Shown here: positions 48,371 through 56,424 of the stretch, piece after piece
How positions within the stretch are numbered: position 1 is the stretch's first letter
Layout of the letters: the number at the start of each line of letters is the position of its first letter
Origin: Halobellus captivus
GTDB lineage: Archaea > Halobacteriota > Halobacteria > Halobacteriales > Haloferacaceae
NCBI RefSeq assembly: GCF_003697845.1
Contig: NZ_RDQE01000004.1
Span: 1-64,000, forward strand
Direction: 5' to 3'
DNA length: 64,000 bases
The notes under the pieces: model-generated
Seen by the model: only the letters and a program-made list of their open reading frames with translations
Databases searched by the model: none
Told to the model about the DNA's origin: nothing
Made by a program: the position numbers and the translations under genes

Positions 48371-49426
48371 ATGGAAGTGTTAACGGGTATGGTACACGAG
48401 AGTCAGGGAGACATCACGACACGAGTGTCCAACGGGACGTGGGGTCGGGACGGGTACAGACGGACCATCGACGCCGTCGACCTTCCACCGACGGTACGGA
48501 CGTTCGCGAGTCGATACGATCGGATCCTCGGTGAACGGGACGTGTTCCTCTGGAAATGGATCCATAACCTCTTCGACGAGTTCACGCTCTCGTCGATCGA
48601 CGACGACGCGAGGAGTGACGTGTACGAACTGAAGACGCTACTGACGATATACGTCACGGTGCTCGACGACCTCGCGGAGGTGAGCGACGAGCGGGCGACG
48701 TTCGAGGTCGGACGGCGGATCCCGTTTCGATCGACGACGGGCGCGGACGGGTCGGCGGAGTCCGACGGCGACCACGGGGCGACGCGATCGGACGTCGATC
48801 ACGACGTCCTCGATTTCCTCGCCGACCTCTGGAGCGAGATCGAGACGACGATCGAGGACGCCCCACGGTACGCCGAGTTCGTGGACGTCTTCGAGTACGA
48901 CCTCCGCCAGACGTGTAACGCGATGGAGTACTCCCGGCTCCTGAACCACAACGTGTCGATGGCGAACCGAACCGAGGCCGAACGGTACGACGCCTACAAC
49001 ATGACGGTGTTCCCCTACGCGTGTCTCGATCTCATGTACTCCCCGTCGTTCGACCGCGAGGAGTTCGGCGTGCTCCGGAGCCTCCTCTGTGAGATCCAGC
49101 AGATGGCCCGGATCGGCAACTGGATCACGACGTGGGAACGGGAACTCTCGGAGGGGGACGTCAGTTCGGGCGTCGTCGTCTGCGCGCTTCGCCGCGGCGT
49201 GATCTCGCCGGAGGAGATGGACGATCCCGACGAAGAGACCGTCGCGGAGCTGGTCGATCGGATCGAATCGAACGGGATCGAATCGGAGTTCATCCGTGAG
49301 TGGGAGATCCGGAACCGAACCGTTCGAAAGCGGGCGGCCGAGATCCGTAGCGTCGACGGGGAGGCCGTCGTCGACGGCATCCGCACGGTCATGAACCATC
49401 ACCTCGCGAGCGAGGGCAACAAGTGA
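48371..49426 (+). CDS. Class I terpene-synthase/isoprenoid-enzyme-like protein
   Basis: 351 residues (ATG 48371; ATG 48389 is an alternative), predominantly helical, no signal or membrane segment. Two metal-binding motifs of class I terpenoid synthases are visible with normal spacing. The Asp-rich DDLAE lies at 99-103 within LLTIYVTVLDDLAEVSDERA. An NSE-like N-x3-T-x3-E (N250, T254, E258) lies in MARIGNWITTWERELSEGDVSSG. The helix between them (MEYSRLLNHNVSMANRTEAERYDAY) would hold the effector region. The canonical second NSE residue (D) is W, so activity is not certain. These enzymes ionise isoprenyl diphosphates. Its product, if any, is unknown; the divergent sensor-regulator suggests tight control. 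Confidence 0.62.
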   Translation: MEVLTGMVHESQGDITTRVSNGTWGRDGYRRTIDAVDLPPTVRTFASRYDRILGERDVFLWKWIHNLFDEFTLSSIDDDARSDVYELKTLLTIYVTVLDDLAEVSDERATFEVGRRIPFRSTTGADGSAESDGDHGATRSDVDHDVLDFLADLWSEIETTIEDAPRYAEFVDVFEYDLRQTCNAMEYSRLLNHNVSMANRTEAERYDAYNMTVFPYACLDLMYSPSFDREEFGVLRSLLCEIQQMARIGNWITTWERELSEGDVSSGVVVCALRRGVISPEEMDDPDEETVAELVDRIESNGIESEFIREWEIRNRTVRKRAAEIRSVDGEAVVDGIRTVMNHHLASEGNK

Positions 49427-49478
49427 ACCGCTTCCGCCGGGTCTACGTCCCCGCTGCGGACGGGACTCGTGGCGACCG

Positions 49479-49772
49479 CTAGTTCGGATCGGTGACGACC
49501 ACGCCGCCGTCCCCGAAGACCGTGATTCGGCACCCCTCGAAGGAGAACGTGATCTCGGTGTCGGTCCCGCCGCTCTCGACGAGCCGTTCGAGCGCGTCGG
49601 TATCGACCACGCCGTACAGCGGATCGAGCCGCGTTGGCTCCGTGCCGGTCACCGTCGAGACGGCCTCGACGATCGCGACACAGACGGACGTGTCCTCCGC
49701 GCGCTCGAACACCGTCGTGTGACCGCTCGAGTTCTCCCGTTGACCGTCCGTGTTTATCGACGTATGCTCCAT
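49479..49772 (-). CDS. Stand-alone HalOD1 output-domain protein
   Basis: 97 residues. DTSVCVAIVEAVSTVTGTEPTRLDPLYGVVDTDALERLVES and TEITFSFEGCRITVFGDGGVVVT fit HalOD1 closely: helix, 'L.PLY.VVD.DAL', then beta strands with the conserved G-C. The N-terminus is a variable linker with FERAEDTS. It converges on the terpene-synthase-like gene. A TATA-like GGATATACAG on the minus strand near 49814-49823 is a plausible promoter. Confidence 0.87.
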   Translation of the reverse strand: MEHTSINTDGQRENSSGHTTVFERAEDTSVCVAIVEAVSTVTGTEPTRLDPLYGVVDTDALERLVESGGTDTEITFSFEGCRITVFGDGGVVVTDPN

Positions 49773-49910
49773 TCGACTCTTGGATTGGATTCGCGATCCG
49801 AGGTGTTAAATCTGTATATCCGCCGCGGAAATGTAGGGTGAATGAACCCTCCGTTCCGCGGACCGACGGGCGAGCAGGTCCGGACACGTCGGCCGATCGA
49901 TCCCCACCGC

Positions 49911-50672
49911 TCAATCGTCCCCCGGACCCTCCGTCGTTCCGGCGGACGTCGAGTTCTCGTGCGTCTCGGCGAAGCGACGCTCCGCCTCCTCGCGGTCCTC
50001 GGGATAGCCGACGTCGATCCGCCAGCCGTCCAGTCCGATGGCGTCGATGGTCCGTCCCGACTCGATGAGCAGGTCGATCGCGTCGGAGAGTTCGTACTCG
50101 CCCCGATCGGACGGCTCGACGAGCCGAGTTGCATGGAATATCGCGGGCGTGAACGTGTAGAACCCGGTCATGACGAGGTTCGAGGGGGGATCGTCCGGCT
50201 TCTCGATCACGTCAGTTATCTCGCCGTACTCGTTCGTGACGCACACCCCGTATCTGGACGCCTCCTCGTACGGGACTTCCTCGACGAGGAACGCGGCGTC
50301 GACGCGACCCTCGCGCTGTCGGCTGACGACGTCCTCGAGGTTCGCCTCGAACACGTTGTCCCCGAGCATCAACATGAACTCCCCGTCGATCCGCGCTTCG
50401 ACCGTGTTGAGCGCGTGCGCCAGACCGAGTCGCTCCTCCTGTGTCGTGTACGTGATCGGGATCCCCCGGAACTCATCGCCGTAGTGTTCGATGACGTCGT
50501 CCGCCCGGTAACCGACCACGACGATGAGCTCCTCGGCATCGAGCGCGGCGAGCCGTTCGAAGCAGTGTGTGAGGATGGGTCGTCCGTCGACCTCGACGAG
50601 ACCCTTCGGCTTCTCCTCGGTGAGCGGTCGGAGACGGGTCCCCTCGCCGGCCGCGAGTACGACGGCTTGCAT
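49911..50672 (-). CDS. NDP-sugar pyrophosphorylase (AglF-like UTP-glucose-1-phosphate uridylyltransferase family)
   Basis: 253 residues from ATG 50672. MQAVVLAAGEGTRLRPLTEEKPKGLVEV is the nucleotide-binding signature. LMLGDNVFEANLEDVV has the metal Asp, YGVCVTNEYGEITDVIEKPDDPPSNLVMTGFYTF the sugar-binding region, and GWRIDVGYPEDREEAERRF the C-terminal end. There is no acyltransferase beta-helix, unlike GlmU. The length is close to that of Haloferax AglF, which makes UDP-glucose for N-glycosylation. The sugar here cannot be assigned. Confidence 0.9.
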   Translation of the reverse strand: MQAVVLAAGEGTRLRPLTEEKPKGLVEVDGRPILTHCFERLAALDAEELIVVVGYRADDVIEHYGDEFRGIPITYTTQEERLGLAHALNTVEARIDGEFMLMLGDNVFEANLEDVVSRQREGRVDAAFLVEEVPYEEASRYGVCVTNEYGEITDVIEKPDDPPSNLVMTGFYTFTPAIFHATRLVEPSDRGEYELSDAIDLLIESGRTIDAIGLDGWRIDVGYPEDREEAERRFAETHENSTSAGTTEGPGDD

Positions 50673-50790
50673 CGTCCGTCCGTGGACCGATGGAGGGTTT
50701 GTTATACGCTCGTTACCGCCGTTCGCCGTGGCGACTTCGTCGCTCCCGTCCGGACGGATCCAGAGGCCGTGGAGACGCCGAACGTTCACT

Positions 50791-50939
50791 CGATTAATCA
50801 CAAAACTACTATCACGATGTACGCCGTCCCTCCGATCCCGGCACGTGCCTCGGAACTTGTGTCCCAACCACAACCCGACGTGTGCCGGGCCTGGCCACGT
50901 TTCGTGGCCGGGTTTCCGCAGCACGGAGGCTCCTACAGT
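50791..50939 (+). promoter_or_regulatory. TrmB leader with promoter, hairpin and Shine-Dalgarno
   Basis: TATA-like CGATTAATCA (50791-50800), then a perfect stem-loop GGCCACG-TTT-CGTGGCC (50893-50909) and GGAGG (50925-50929) ten bases before ATG 50940. An in-frame ATG at 50817 would give a longer protein with a basic extension; the Shine-Dalgarno and protein alignment favour 50940. A long structured leader is unusual for haloarchaea. Confidence 0.4.
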
Positions 50940-51278
50940 ATGAGCACGGACCCCCTCGATACACCTCGATCGGCAGCCGTCGAGGAGCTCGAACACCTCG
51001 GCCTCAGTGCGTACGCGGCCCGGACGTTCGTCGCGCTGGTGAGCCTCGGGACCGGCACGGCCAAGGACGTGAGCGAGGTCTCGGACGTCCCTCGAACCGG
51101 AGTCCACGACGCGATCGACGAACTCCATGACGATGGCCTGGTCGACGTCCGACACTCCTCACCCAGGACGTTCCGGGCGATCTCGGCGGAGACCGCCACT
51201 CGGAAGTTCGAACAGGACCACCGGGTCTCGATCCTGGCAACCGCACTGGCGAGACGAACAGTCTCGTCGTCGGACTGA
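50940..51278 (+). CDS. TrmB-family transcriptional regulator, HTH domain only
   Basis: 112 residues from ATG 50940. AAVEELEHLGLSAYAARTFVALVSLGTGTAKDVSEVSDVPRTGVHDAIDELHDDGLVDVRHSSPRTFRAI is the TrmB winged helix (the 'L.GLS.YE......L...G..TA.E..' pattern). It lacks the C-terminal sugar-binding domain of full TrmB proteins; an RKFEQDHRVSILATALA helix may dimerise. TrmB relatives often sense sugars and control transport or glycan genes. Neighbours are the pyrophosphorylase and another HalOD1 gene. Confidence 0.88.
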   Translation: MSTDPLDTPRSAAVEELEHLGLSAYAARTFVALVSLGTGTAKDVSEVSDVPRTGVHDAIDELHDDGLVDVRHSSPRTFRAISAETATRKFEQDHRVSILATALARRTVSSSD

Positions 51279-51379
51279 AAGCGATCTTCACGTGGCAGTT
51301 GGACCGATGATCCGACCGCGTGAGGAGCAAGACCGGACCACCGACATGAACTCTACGCCCAACTCCGACGGACTAGGAC

Positions 51380-51700
51380 ATGACTGACGAGTCGAACCGA
51401 TCGTCGAACGACGACGGATCCGAGACGACGGGCGTCGTTCACGCCCGGTACGACTGGTCGTCGACGACCCCGTCGGAAGCCGTCATCGAGACGGTCTCGA
51501 TCGCGGTCGATCGCGACCCGGCGACGTTCGGATCCCTGTACGAGGCCATCGACACCGACTCGTTGAACACGATCTTTCGACCGGACGGCCCGAAATCGAT
51601 CGGGGACGATACGGTCGTGTCGTTCGTCTTCGTCGAGCGGCAGATCAGCGTTCACGGCAGCGGCGACGTCTTCGTGGGGCCGAACGCCCCGGACGGATAG
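51380..51700 (+). CDS. Stand-alone HalOD1 output-domain protein
   Basis: 106 residues. TTPSEAVIETVSIAVDRDPATFGSLYEAIDTDSLNTIF and DDTVVSFVFVERQISVHGSGDVFV follow the HalOD1 layout. The strand motif has VERQ where the usual copies have an F.Y.G/F.G.C turn. It follows the TrmB gene by 101 bases on the same strand and may be co-transcribed. It is the fourth single-domain HalOD1 in about 15 kb. Confidence 0.8.
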   Translation: MTDESNRSSNDDGSETTGVVHARYDWSSTTPSEAVIETVSIAVDRDPATFGSLYEAIDTDSLNTIFRPDGPKSIGDDTVVSFVFVERQISVHGSGDVFVGPNAPDG

Positions 51701-51775
51701 CGGCGGAACGCGCCGACCGCGACGGCGACCCCTCCGGCAGCGACCCTTTTAATGCCGCCCCGCGAACGGACGGAC

Positions 51776-52390
51776 GTGAGCGACGAGAGCACGGACGCCG
51801 CGAGCGACCGATCGAACGACGAGGACAACCGGACGGGTTCGAGCGGGAGGTACGGGACGCGTGCCGACGGGCTCGAACGCCACCGGACCGACGGCGTTCG
51901 GAACTCGCTGTGGTCCTGGCCCGAGGCGAAGTCGCCGCTCGTCGTCGTGCGCAACTACGTCGTGATCGTCCTCGCGCGGATCTCGCCGAGCCTCCGGCTC
52001 AAGAACCGGCTCCTCTCGTGGATCGGCGTGACGGTCGGCGCGGGCGTCTCCTGGGGACTCGAGTCGACGCCTGACGTGTTCTGGCCCGAGCGGATCACCG
52101 TCGGGAACGACGCGATCGTCGGTTACGACGCCACGCTGTTGTGCCACGAGTTCCTCCAGGACGAGTACCGGCTCGGCGACGTGGTGATCGAGGACCGCGC
52201 GATGATCGGGGCGGGCGCTGTCGTTCTCCCGGGGGTCACGGTCGGCGAGGAGGCGCGCGTCGCCGCCAACTCGCTCGTGACGGAGGACGTCGCGCCACGG
52301 ACGACGGTGGCGGGCGTTCCCGCCGAAGTCGTCTCCCGAGTCGCCGACGAGGAGGCGGACGTTGCTGACGAGGGGGCGGGGGAGGAGTAA
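51776..52390 (+). CDS. Hexapeptide-repeat O-acyltransferase
   Basis: I prefer GTG 51776 (204 residues) to ATG 51752, because the TATA-like CTTTTAATG (51745-51753) then lies about 27 bases upstream of a leaderless start. The N-terminal 40 residues are an acidic linker. ITVGNDAIVGYDATLLCHEF, VVIEDRAMIGAGAVVLPGVTVGEEARVAANSLV and TTVAGVPAEVV are left-handed beta-helix hexapeptide turns of maltose-acetyltransferase-type enzymes (His of LLCHEF is the catalytic base). The acceptor may be a sugar or lipid headgroup. Acidic C-terminal tail. Confidence 0.85.
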   Translation: MSDESTDAASDRSNDEDNRTGSSGRYGTRADGLERHRTDGVRNSLWSWPEAKSPLVVVRNYVVIVLARISPSLRLKNRLLSWIGVTVGAGVSWGLESTPDVFWPERITVGNDAIVGYDATLLCHEFLQDEYRLGDVVIEDRAMIGAGAVVLPGVTVGEEARVAANSLVTEDVAPRTTVAGVPAEVVSRVADEEADVADEGAGEE

Positions 52391-52401
52391 GGGGCGGCCG
52401 G

Positions 52402-52725
52402 TCAGTTCCCGTCGGTCCCGTCAGCTCCGTCGGCGCCGTCCGCGTCGACCCCGTCACCGGAACCGTCGCTCTCGGCTTCCGCCTCGACGATGTGCGCCTC
52501 GGTGCTCACGGCGTCGAGGTCCACGCCGACCTCCTCGGCGACGGCGTCGAGGACCGCCCGCTGTTCCGTCATCTCGTTTTCGAGCGCCTGAACGCGCTCA
52601 GAGGTGTCGAGAACCGTCGTCTGCGTCTCCTCGACCTCGGTCCGGAGTTCGTTGATCTTCTGGTACGTGCGCTCCGCCTTGTCGGCGAGCGTCTGGATCT
52701 TTTTCGCCGTGTCGCCGAATCCCAT
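52402..52725 (-). CDS. DUF5798 family coiled-coil protein
   Basis: 107 residues from ATG 52725. MGFGDTAKKIQTLADKAERTYQKINELR opens the family, and a long helix with heptad spacing follows (VEETQTTVLDTSERVQALENEMTEQRAVLDAVAEEVGVD). The end is a low-complexity D/G/A tail. Known only as a conserved haloarchaeal protein with a predicted coiled coil; function unknown. It is convergent with the acyltransferase and divergent from surE, marking the return to core genes. Confidence 0.85.
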   Translation of the reverse strand: MGFGDTAKKIQTLADKAERTYQKINELRTEVEETQTTVLDTSERVQALENEMTEQRAVLDAVAEEVGVDLDAVSTEAHIVEAEAESDGSGDGVDADGADGADGTDGN

Positions 52726-52853
52726 ATCGGTCCCTCGCGCCCGCGACACCTGTGTTTTTCCGTTTGGTCCCGGACCGTGCGTCGTCGGGTCGGCGCGGAC
52801 GACGACACGCCGCACGACGGTGGACTTTTGTCCGAACCCGGCGAGGGATCGGT

Positions 52854-53639
52854 GTGAGCGCAGACCGGATCCTGTTGACGAACGACGACGGCATCGACGC
52901 CGTCGGCCTGCGAGCCGTTCACGACGCGCTCGCCGACGAGTACGACGTCGTGACGGTGGCACCGACCGACGACCGCTCGTCCGTCGGCCGGACGCTGTCG
53001 GACGACGTGACGGTCTCGGACCACGAGCTCGGCTACGCGGTCGACGGCACGCCGGTCGACTGCGTCGTCGCGGGATTGGACGAGCTCGTCCCCGACGCCG
53101 ACCTGGTCCTCGCCGGCTGTAACGAGGGCGCGAACCTCGGATCGTACGTCCTCGGACGTTCAGGGACGGTCTCGGCGGCCGTCGAGGCCGCGTTCTTCGG
53201 CGTTCCCGCGGTGGCGGTCTCCATGTACGTTCCCGGCGGCGACGACTGGTGGAAGACCGACCTGGAGCCCGCCCAGTTCGAACACGCCGCCCGCGCGACG
53301 CGATACCTCGTCGACAACGCGTTCGAGGCGGGAGTCTTCGAGGAGATCGACTATCTGAACGTGAACGCGCCGATCGCCGCCGGCGACTCCGCTCCCATGC
53401 GGGTGACGCATCCTTCGGACTGGTACGGCATGACCGCCGAACACGACGGAAACGGCGGCGTCACCTTCGACGATCCGATCTGGGGTCGAATGACCGAGAC
53501 GGACGTTCCCGACCCGGTCGGCACCGACCGGCGAGCCGTGGTCGACGGCGAGGTGTCGGTCTCGCCGCTCACGGTTCCGCACGGCGTCGCGTCGAACGGC
53601 GCGCTCGACGGGCTCGCGGAGCGGTACGGGGACCAGTGA
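52854..53639 (+). CDS. surE: 5'/3'-nucleotidase SurE
   Basis: 261 residues from GTG 52854. ADRILLTNDDGIDAVGLRAVHDAL carries the double-Asp metal site (NDDG) of SurE; VVTVAPTDDRSSVGRTLS and GTPVDCVVAGLDEL the substrate loop; LVLAGCNEGANLGSYVLGRSGTVSAAVEAA the conserved Asn (the usual SGxNxGxN motif reads AGCNEGANLG). SurE hydrolyses nucleoside monophosphates with divalent metal. The GTG start sits about 25 bases after a TATA-like ACTTTTGTCC (52824-52833), the normal leaderless arrangement. Confidence 0.93.
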   Translation: MSADRILLTNDDGIDAVGLRAVHDALADEYDVVTVAPTDDRSSVGRTLSDDVTVSDHELGYAVDGTPVDCVVAGLDELVPDADLVLAGCNEGANLGSYVLGRSGTVSAAVEAAFFGVPAVAVSMYVPGGDDWWKTDLEPAQFEHAARATRYLVDNAFEAGVFEEIDYLNVNAPIAAGDSAPMRVTHPSDWYGMTAEHDGNGGVTFDDPIWGRMTETDVPDPVGTDRRAVVDGEVSVSPLTVPHGVASNGALDGLAERYGDQ

Positions 53640-53705
53640 CCCGGGAGGGTAACTCCGGATCGAGCGTCGCTCGCCGCGGTTTCGAGCGTCACTCGTCGCC
53701 GATCG

Positions 53706-54362
53706 TTACTCGCCGCCGTTGCTGACGGTCACCTGCGCCTCGCTGATGACGCGGTCGCCCATCTCGTAGCCGGGCTCGTACACCTCGTGGACGGTACCGC
53801 CGGGCTGGTCGCTGTCGACCCGGAGCATGACCTGGTGACGCGCGGGGTCCACCTCCTCGCCCGGCTCCGGCTCGATCGGCTCGACGCCCTCGTCGGCGAG
53901 CACCTCGTCGAACTTCTCGAGCGTCGACTCCACGCCGGGACGAATGTCGCTGCCCGCCTCCTGTTCGAGCGCCCGCTTGAGGTCGTTTCGAACCGGCGCG
54001 ATCCGTTCGACGAGCGATTCGGACGCCCGCTCGCGGATCTCCTCCTGCTTGCGTTTGGCCCGTTGCTTGTAGTTGCTGAAGTCGGCGCGGACGCGCGCGA
54101 GCTTGCTCGTCAACTCGTCGACCTCCTCGCGGCGCTCGTCGAGTTCCGACTCGAGGTCGGCCACCTCCTCGGCGAGCGCCTCGTCGTGCTCGGCGACGCG
54201 ATCGGCGAGCGCGTGCTCGTCCGAGTCGGCGTCCCCCGTGCCCCCGTCGCCGTTTCGGGCGGCCGCATCCGCGTCGGCCGCGTCGTCGGCGACTTCGGCG
54301 TCCTCGGCGGTCGCGTCGGGTTCCCTCGTCGATCCGACCTCGACGGCGTCGTCGTCGCTCAT
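53706..54362 (-). CDS. grpE: GrpE nucleotide-exchange factor
   Basis: 218 residues. An acidic, disordered first 60 residues is followed by a coiled coil (EHDEALAEEVADLESELDERREEVDELTSKLARVRADFSNYKQR) and the GrpE core: RVRADFSNYKQRAKRKQEE, SLVERIAPVRNDLKRALEQ, VLADEGVEPIEPEPGEEVDPARHQVML and VHEVYEPGYEMGDRVISEAQVTV. GrpE releases ADP from DnaK. A minus-strand CTTATACACG (54384-54393) is its TATA-like promoter. dnaK is not in the window; the gene ending at 63965 has an acidic tail but is too short to name. Confidence 0.96.
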   Translation of the reverse strand: MSDDDAVEVGSTREPDATAEDAEVADDAADADAAARNGDGGTGDADSDEHALADRVAEHDEALAEEVADLESELDERREEVDELTSKLARVRADFSNYKQRAKRKQEEIRERASESLVERIAPVRNDLKRALEQEAGSDIRPGVESTLEKFDEVLADEGVEPIEPEPGEEVDPARHQVMLRVDSDQPGGTVHEVYEPGYEMGDRVISEAQVTVSNGGE

Positions 54363-54507
54363 GTTCGATCGAAGGCCGTGGGCGTGTATAAGCGTTGTAG
54401 AACGCGATCGGAGGAGCGTTCGTGTGTCACGGATCGACCGATCGTGCCCGCCCGCGCTCGTAGACGATCTGCCGGGTTACTTATCCCGCCACGGCGTATC
54501 GCCGTCG

Positions 54508-56364
54508 ATGACCGCACCGAACCGGAACACGCTGTGGGCGCGGGCGATCGTGGGCGAGCTCGTCGCCGCGGGCGTGGACGCCGTCGTCGTCTCGCCCGGC
54601 AGTCGCTCGACGCCGCTGACGATGGCCGCCGCGCGCCACGAGGACCTCCACCTGTTCTCCCAGCTCGACGAGCGCTCGGCCGCCTACTTCGCGCTCGGAC
54701 GTGCCCGTCGGACCGGCCGCGTGACGCCGCTGATCTGTACCTCCGGCACCGCCGCCGCCAACTACCACCCCGCGGTGATGGAGGCGGACAACGCCCGGGT
54801 GCCGCTGCTCGCGCTCACCGCGGACCGCCCGCCAGAACTCCGCGACTCCGGGGCCAACCAGACCGCCGACCAGGAGAAGCTGTACGGCGACGCGGTCCGT
54901 CTCTACAAGGACCTGCCGGAGCCGGCGGCGGCCGACCGCGCGCTCCGATCGCTCCGGACGACGGTCGATCGCGCGGTGGCGGCCGCGGAAGGCGCGGACG
55001 CCGGCCCCGTCCACCTCAACGTCCCGTTCGCGAAGCCGCTCGAACCGACGCCGGTCGAGGGGGACGTGCCCGACGGCCTCGACCCGAGCGCGACGAACGG
55101 TCGGGACGGCCCCTACGTCGACGTGACGCCCGGCTCGCCGGAGCCCGAGGAGACGGCGCTTCGCGAACTCGCGAAGGCACTCTCCGCGGACCGCGGGCTG
55201 ATCGTCGCCGGCCCCGCCGATCCGCCGGGACTCGATCCCGAGGCGGTGACGGCGCTCTCACACGCCACCGGCTACCCCGTGCTCGCCGACCCGCTCTCGG
55301 GGCTCCGGTTCGGCGGTCACACCCGGGTCGCGCCCGTGATCGGCGCGTACGACGCGTACCTCTCGACGGCGGTCGCGGGCGCCGGATCGGCCGACGGGTC
55401 GGCCGACGACTGGACCGACCCCGAGGTCGTCCTCCGGCTCGGCGCGTCGCCCACCTCGAAGCGTCTGCGGAAGTACCTCGCCGGGACCGGCGCGGACCAG
55501 TACGCGGTCGATCCCGCCGGGCGGTGGCGCGAGGCGGAGTTCGCCGCGACCGACCTCGTCGTCGCCGAACCGAATCGGCTCTGTGCCCGGCTCTCCCGGC
55601 TCGTCTCCGGCGGCGGGGGCGACCCCGAGTGGCGCGAGCAGTGGGAGACGGCCGACCGGGTCACCCGCGAGCACCATCGCGGCGATCGGGACGTCGGCGG
55701 GAGCAGTGCCGGACAAACCGGATTCCACGAGGGCGACGTGCTCCGCGTCGTCGCCGAGGAGTCCCCGGACCCGTCGACGCTCTTCGTCTCCAACTCGATG
55801 CCCGTCCGCGACCTCGACCGGTTCGTCCCGCCGTCGACGACGAACCTCACGGCCCTCGGTAACCGCGGCGTCTCCGGGATCGACGGTATCATCTCCAGCG
55901 CCCTCGGCGCGGGCTCGGCCACGACCGACGACCTCACGCTCGTCGTCGGCGACCTCGCGCTGTATCACGACACGAACGGCCTGCTCGCGATCGACCGGTG
56001 TGGCGTCGATGTCACGGTCGTGCTCGTCAACAACGACGGCGGCGGTATCTTCCACGCGCTCCCGATCGAGTCGTTCGACCCGCCCTTCACGAGCGAGTTC
56101 AAGACCCCGCACGGGCTCGCCTTCGAGCCGGTCGCCGACCTCCACGGGCTCGAGTACGCCCGGATCGACGCGCGGCCGGCATCCGAGACGACGGATCCGG
56201 CGGACGCGCTCGCGGAGGCCTACGGACGCGCCCGCGACGCGGACGGCTCACACCTGATCGAGGTGCGGACCGACGCCGAGTCGAGCCACCGGACCCGCGA
56301 GCGATTGGCGGCGACGGTCGAGCGCGCGGTTCACGGGGAGCGCGTACGATCCGCGGACGACTGA
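54508..56364 (+). CDS. menD: 2-succinyl-5-enolpyruvyl-6-hydroxy-3-cyclohexene-1-carboxylate synthase (MenD)
   Basis: 618 residues from ATG 54508, slightly long for MenD. NTLWARAIVGELVAAGVDAVVVSPGSRSTPLT is diagnostic for MenD; LICTSGTAAANYHPAVMEA and LTADRPPELRDSGANQTADQEKLYG belong to the N-terminal ThDP-binding domain. FVSNSMPVRDLDRFV, GNRGVSGIDGIISSALG and GDLALYHDTNGLLAI...NNDGGGIFHALP carry the diphosphate/Mg site of the C-terminal domain. It condenses isochorismate with 2-oxoglutarate in menaquinone biosynthesis. A TATA-like GTTACTTATC (54476-54485) lies 28 bases upstream. No other men gene is in the window. Confidence 0.97.
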   Translation: MTAPNRNTLWARAIVGELVAAGVDAVVVSPGSRSTPLTMAAARHEDLHLFSQLDERSAAYFALGRARRTGRVTPLICTSGTAAANYHPAVMEADNARVPLLALTADRPPELRDSGANQTADQEKLYGDAVRLYKDLPEPAAADRALRSLRTTVDRAVAAAEGADAGPVHLNVPFAKPLEPTPVEGDVPDGLDPSATNGRDGPYVDVTPGSPEPEETALRELAKALSADRGLIVAGPADPPGLDPEAVTALSHATGYPVLADPLSGLRFGGHTRVAPVIGAYDAYLSTAVAGAGSADGSADDWTDPEVVLRLGASPTSKRLRKYLAGTGADQYAVDPAGRWREAEFAATDLVVAEPNRLCARLSRLVSGGGGDPEWREQWETADRVTREHHRGDRDVGGSSAGQTGFHEGDVLRVVAEESPDPSTLFVSNSMPVRDLDRFVPPSTTNLTALGNRGVSGIDGIISSALGAGSATTDDLTLVVGDLALYHDTNGLLAIDRCGVDVTVVLVNNDGGGIFHALPIESFDPPFTSEFKTPHGLAFEPVADLHGLEYARIDARPASETTDPADALAEAYGRARDADGSHLIEVRTDAESSHRTRERLAATVERAVHGERVRSADD

Positions 56365-56424
56365 CGAGTCGTCGCCGTCCGCCCGGTGCGAACGTTATTA
56401 GTCGCCGACCCGCCTACTCCGACC

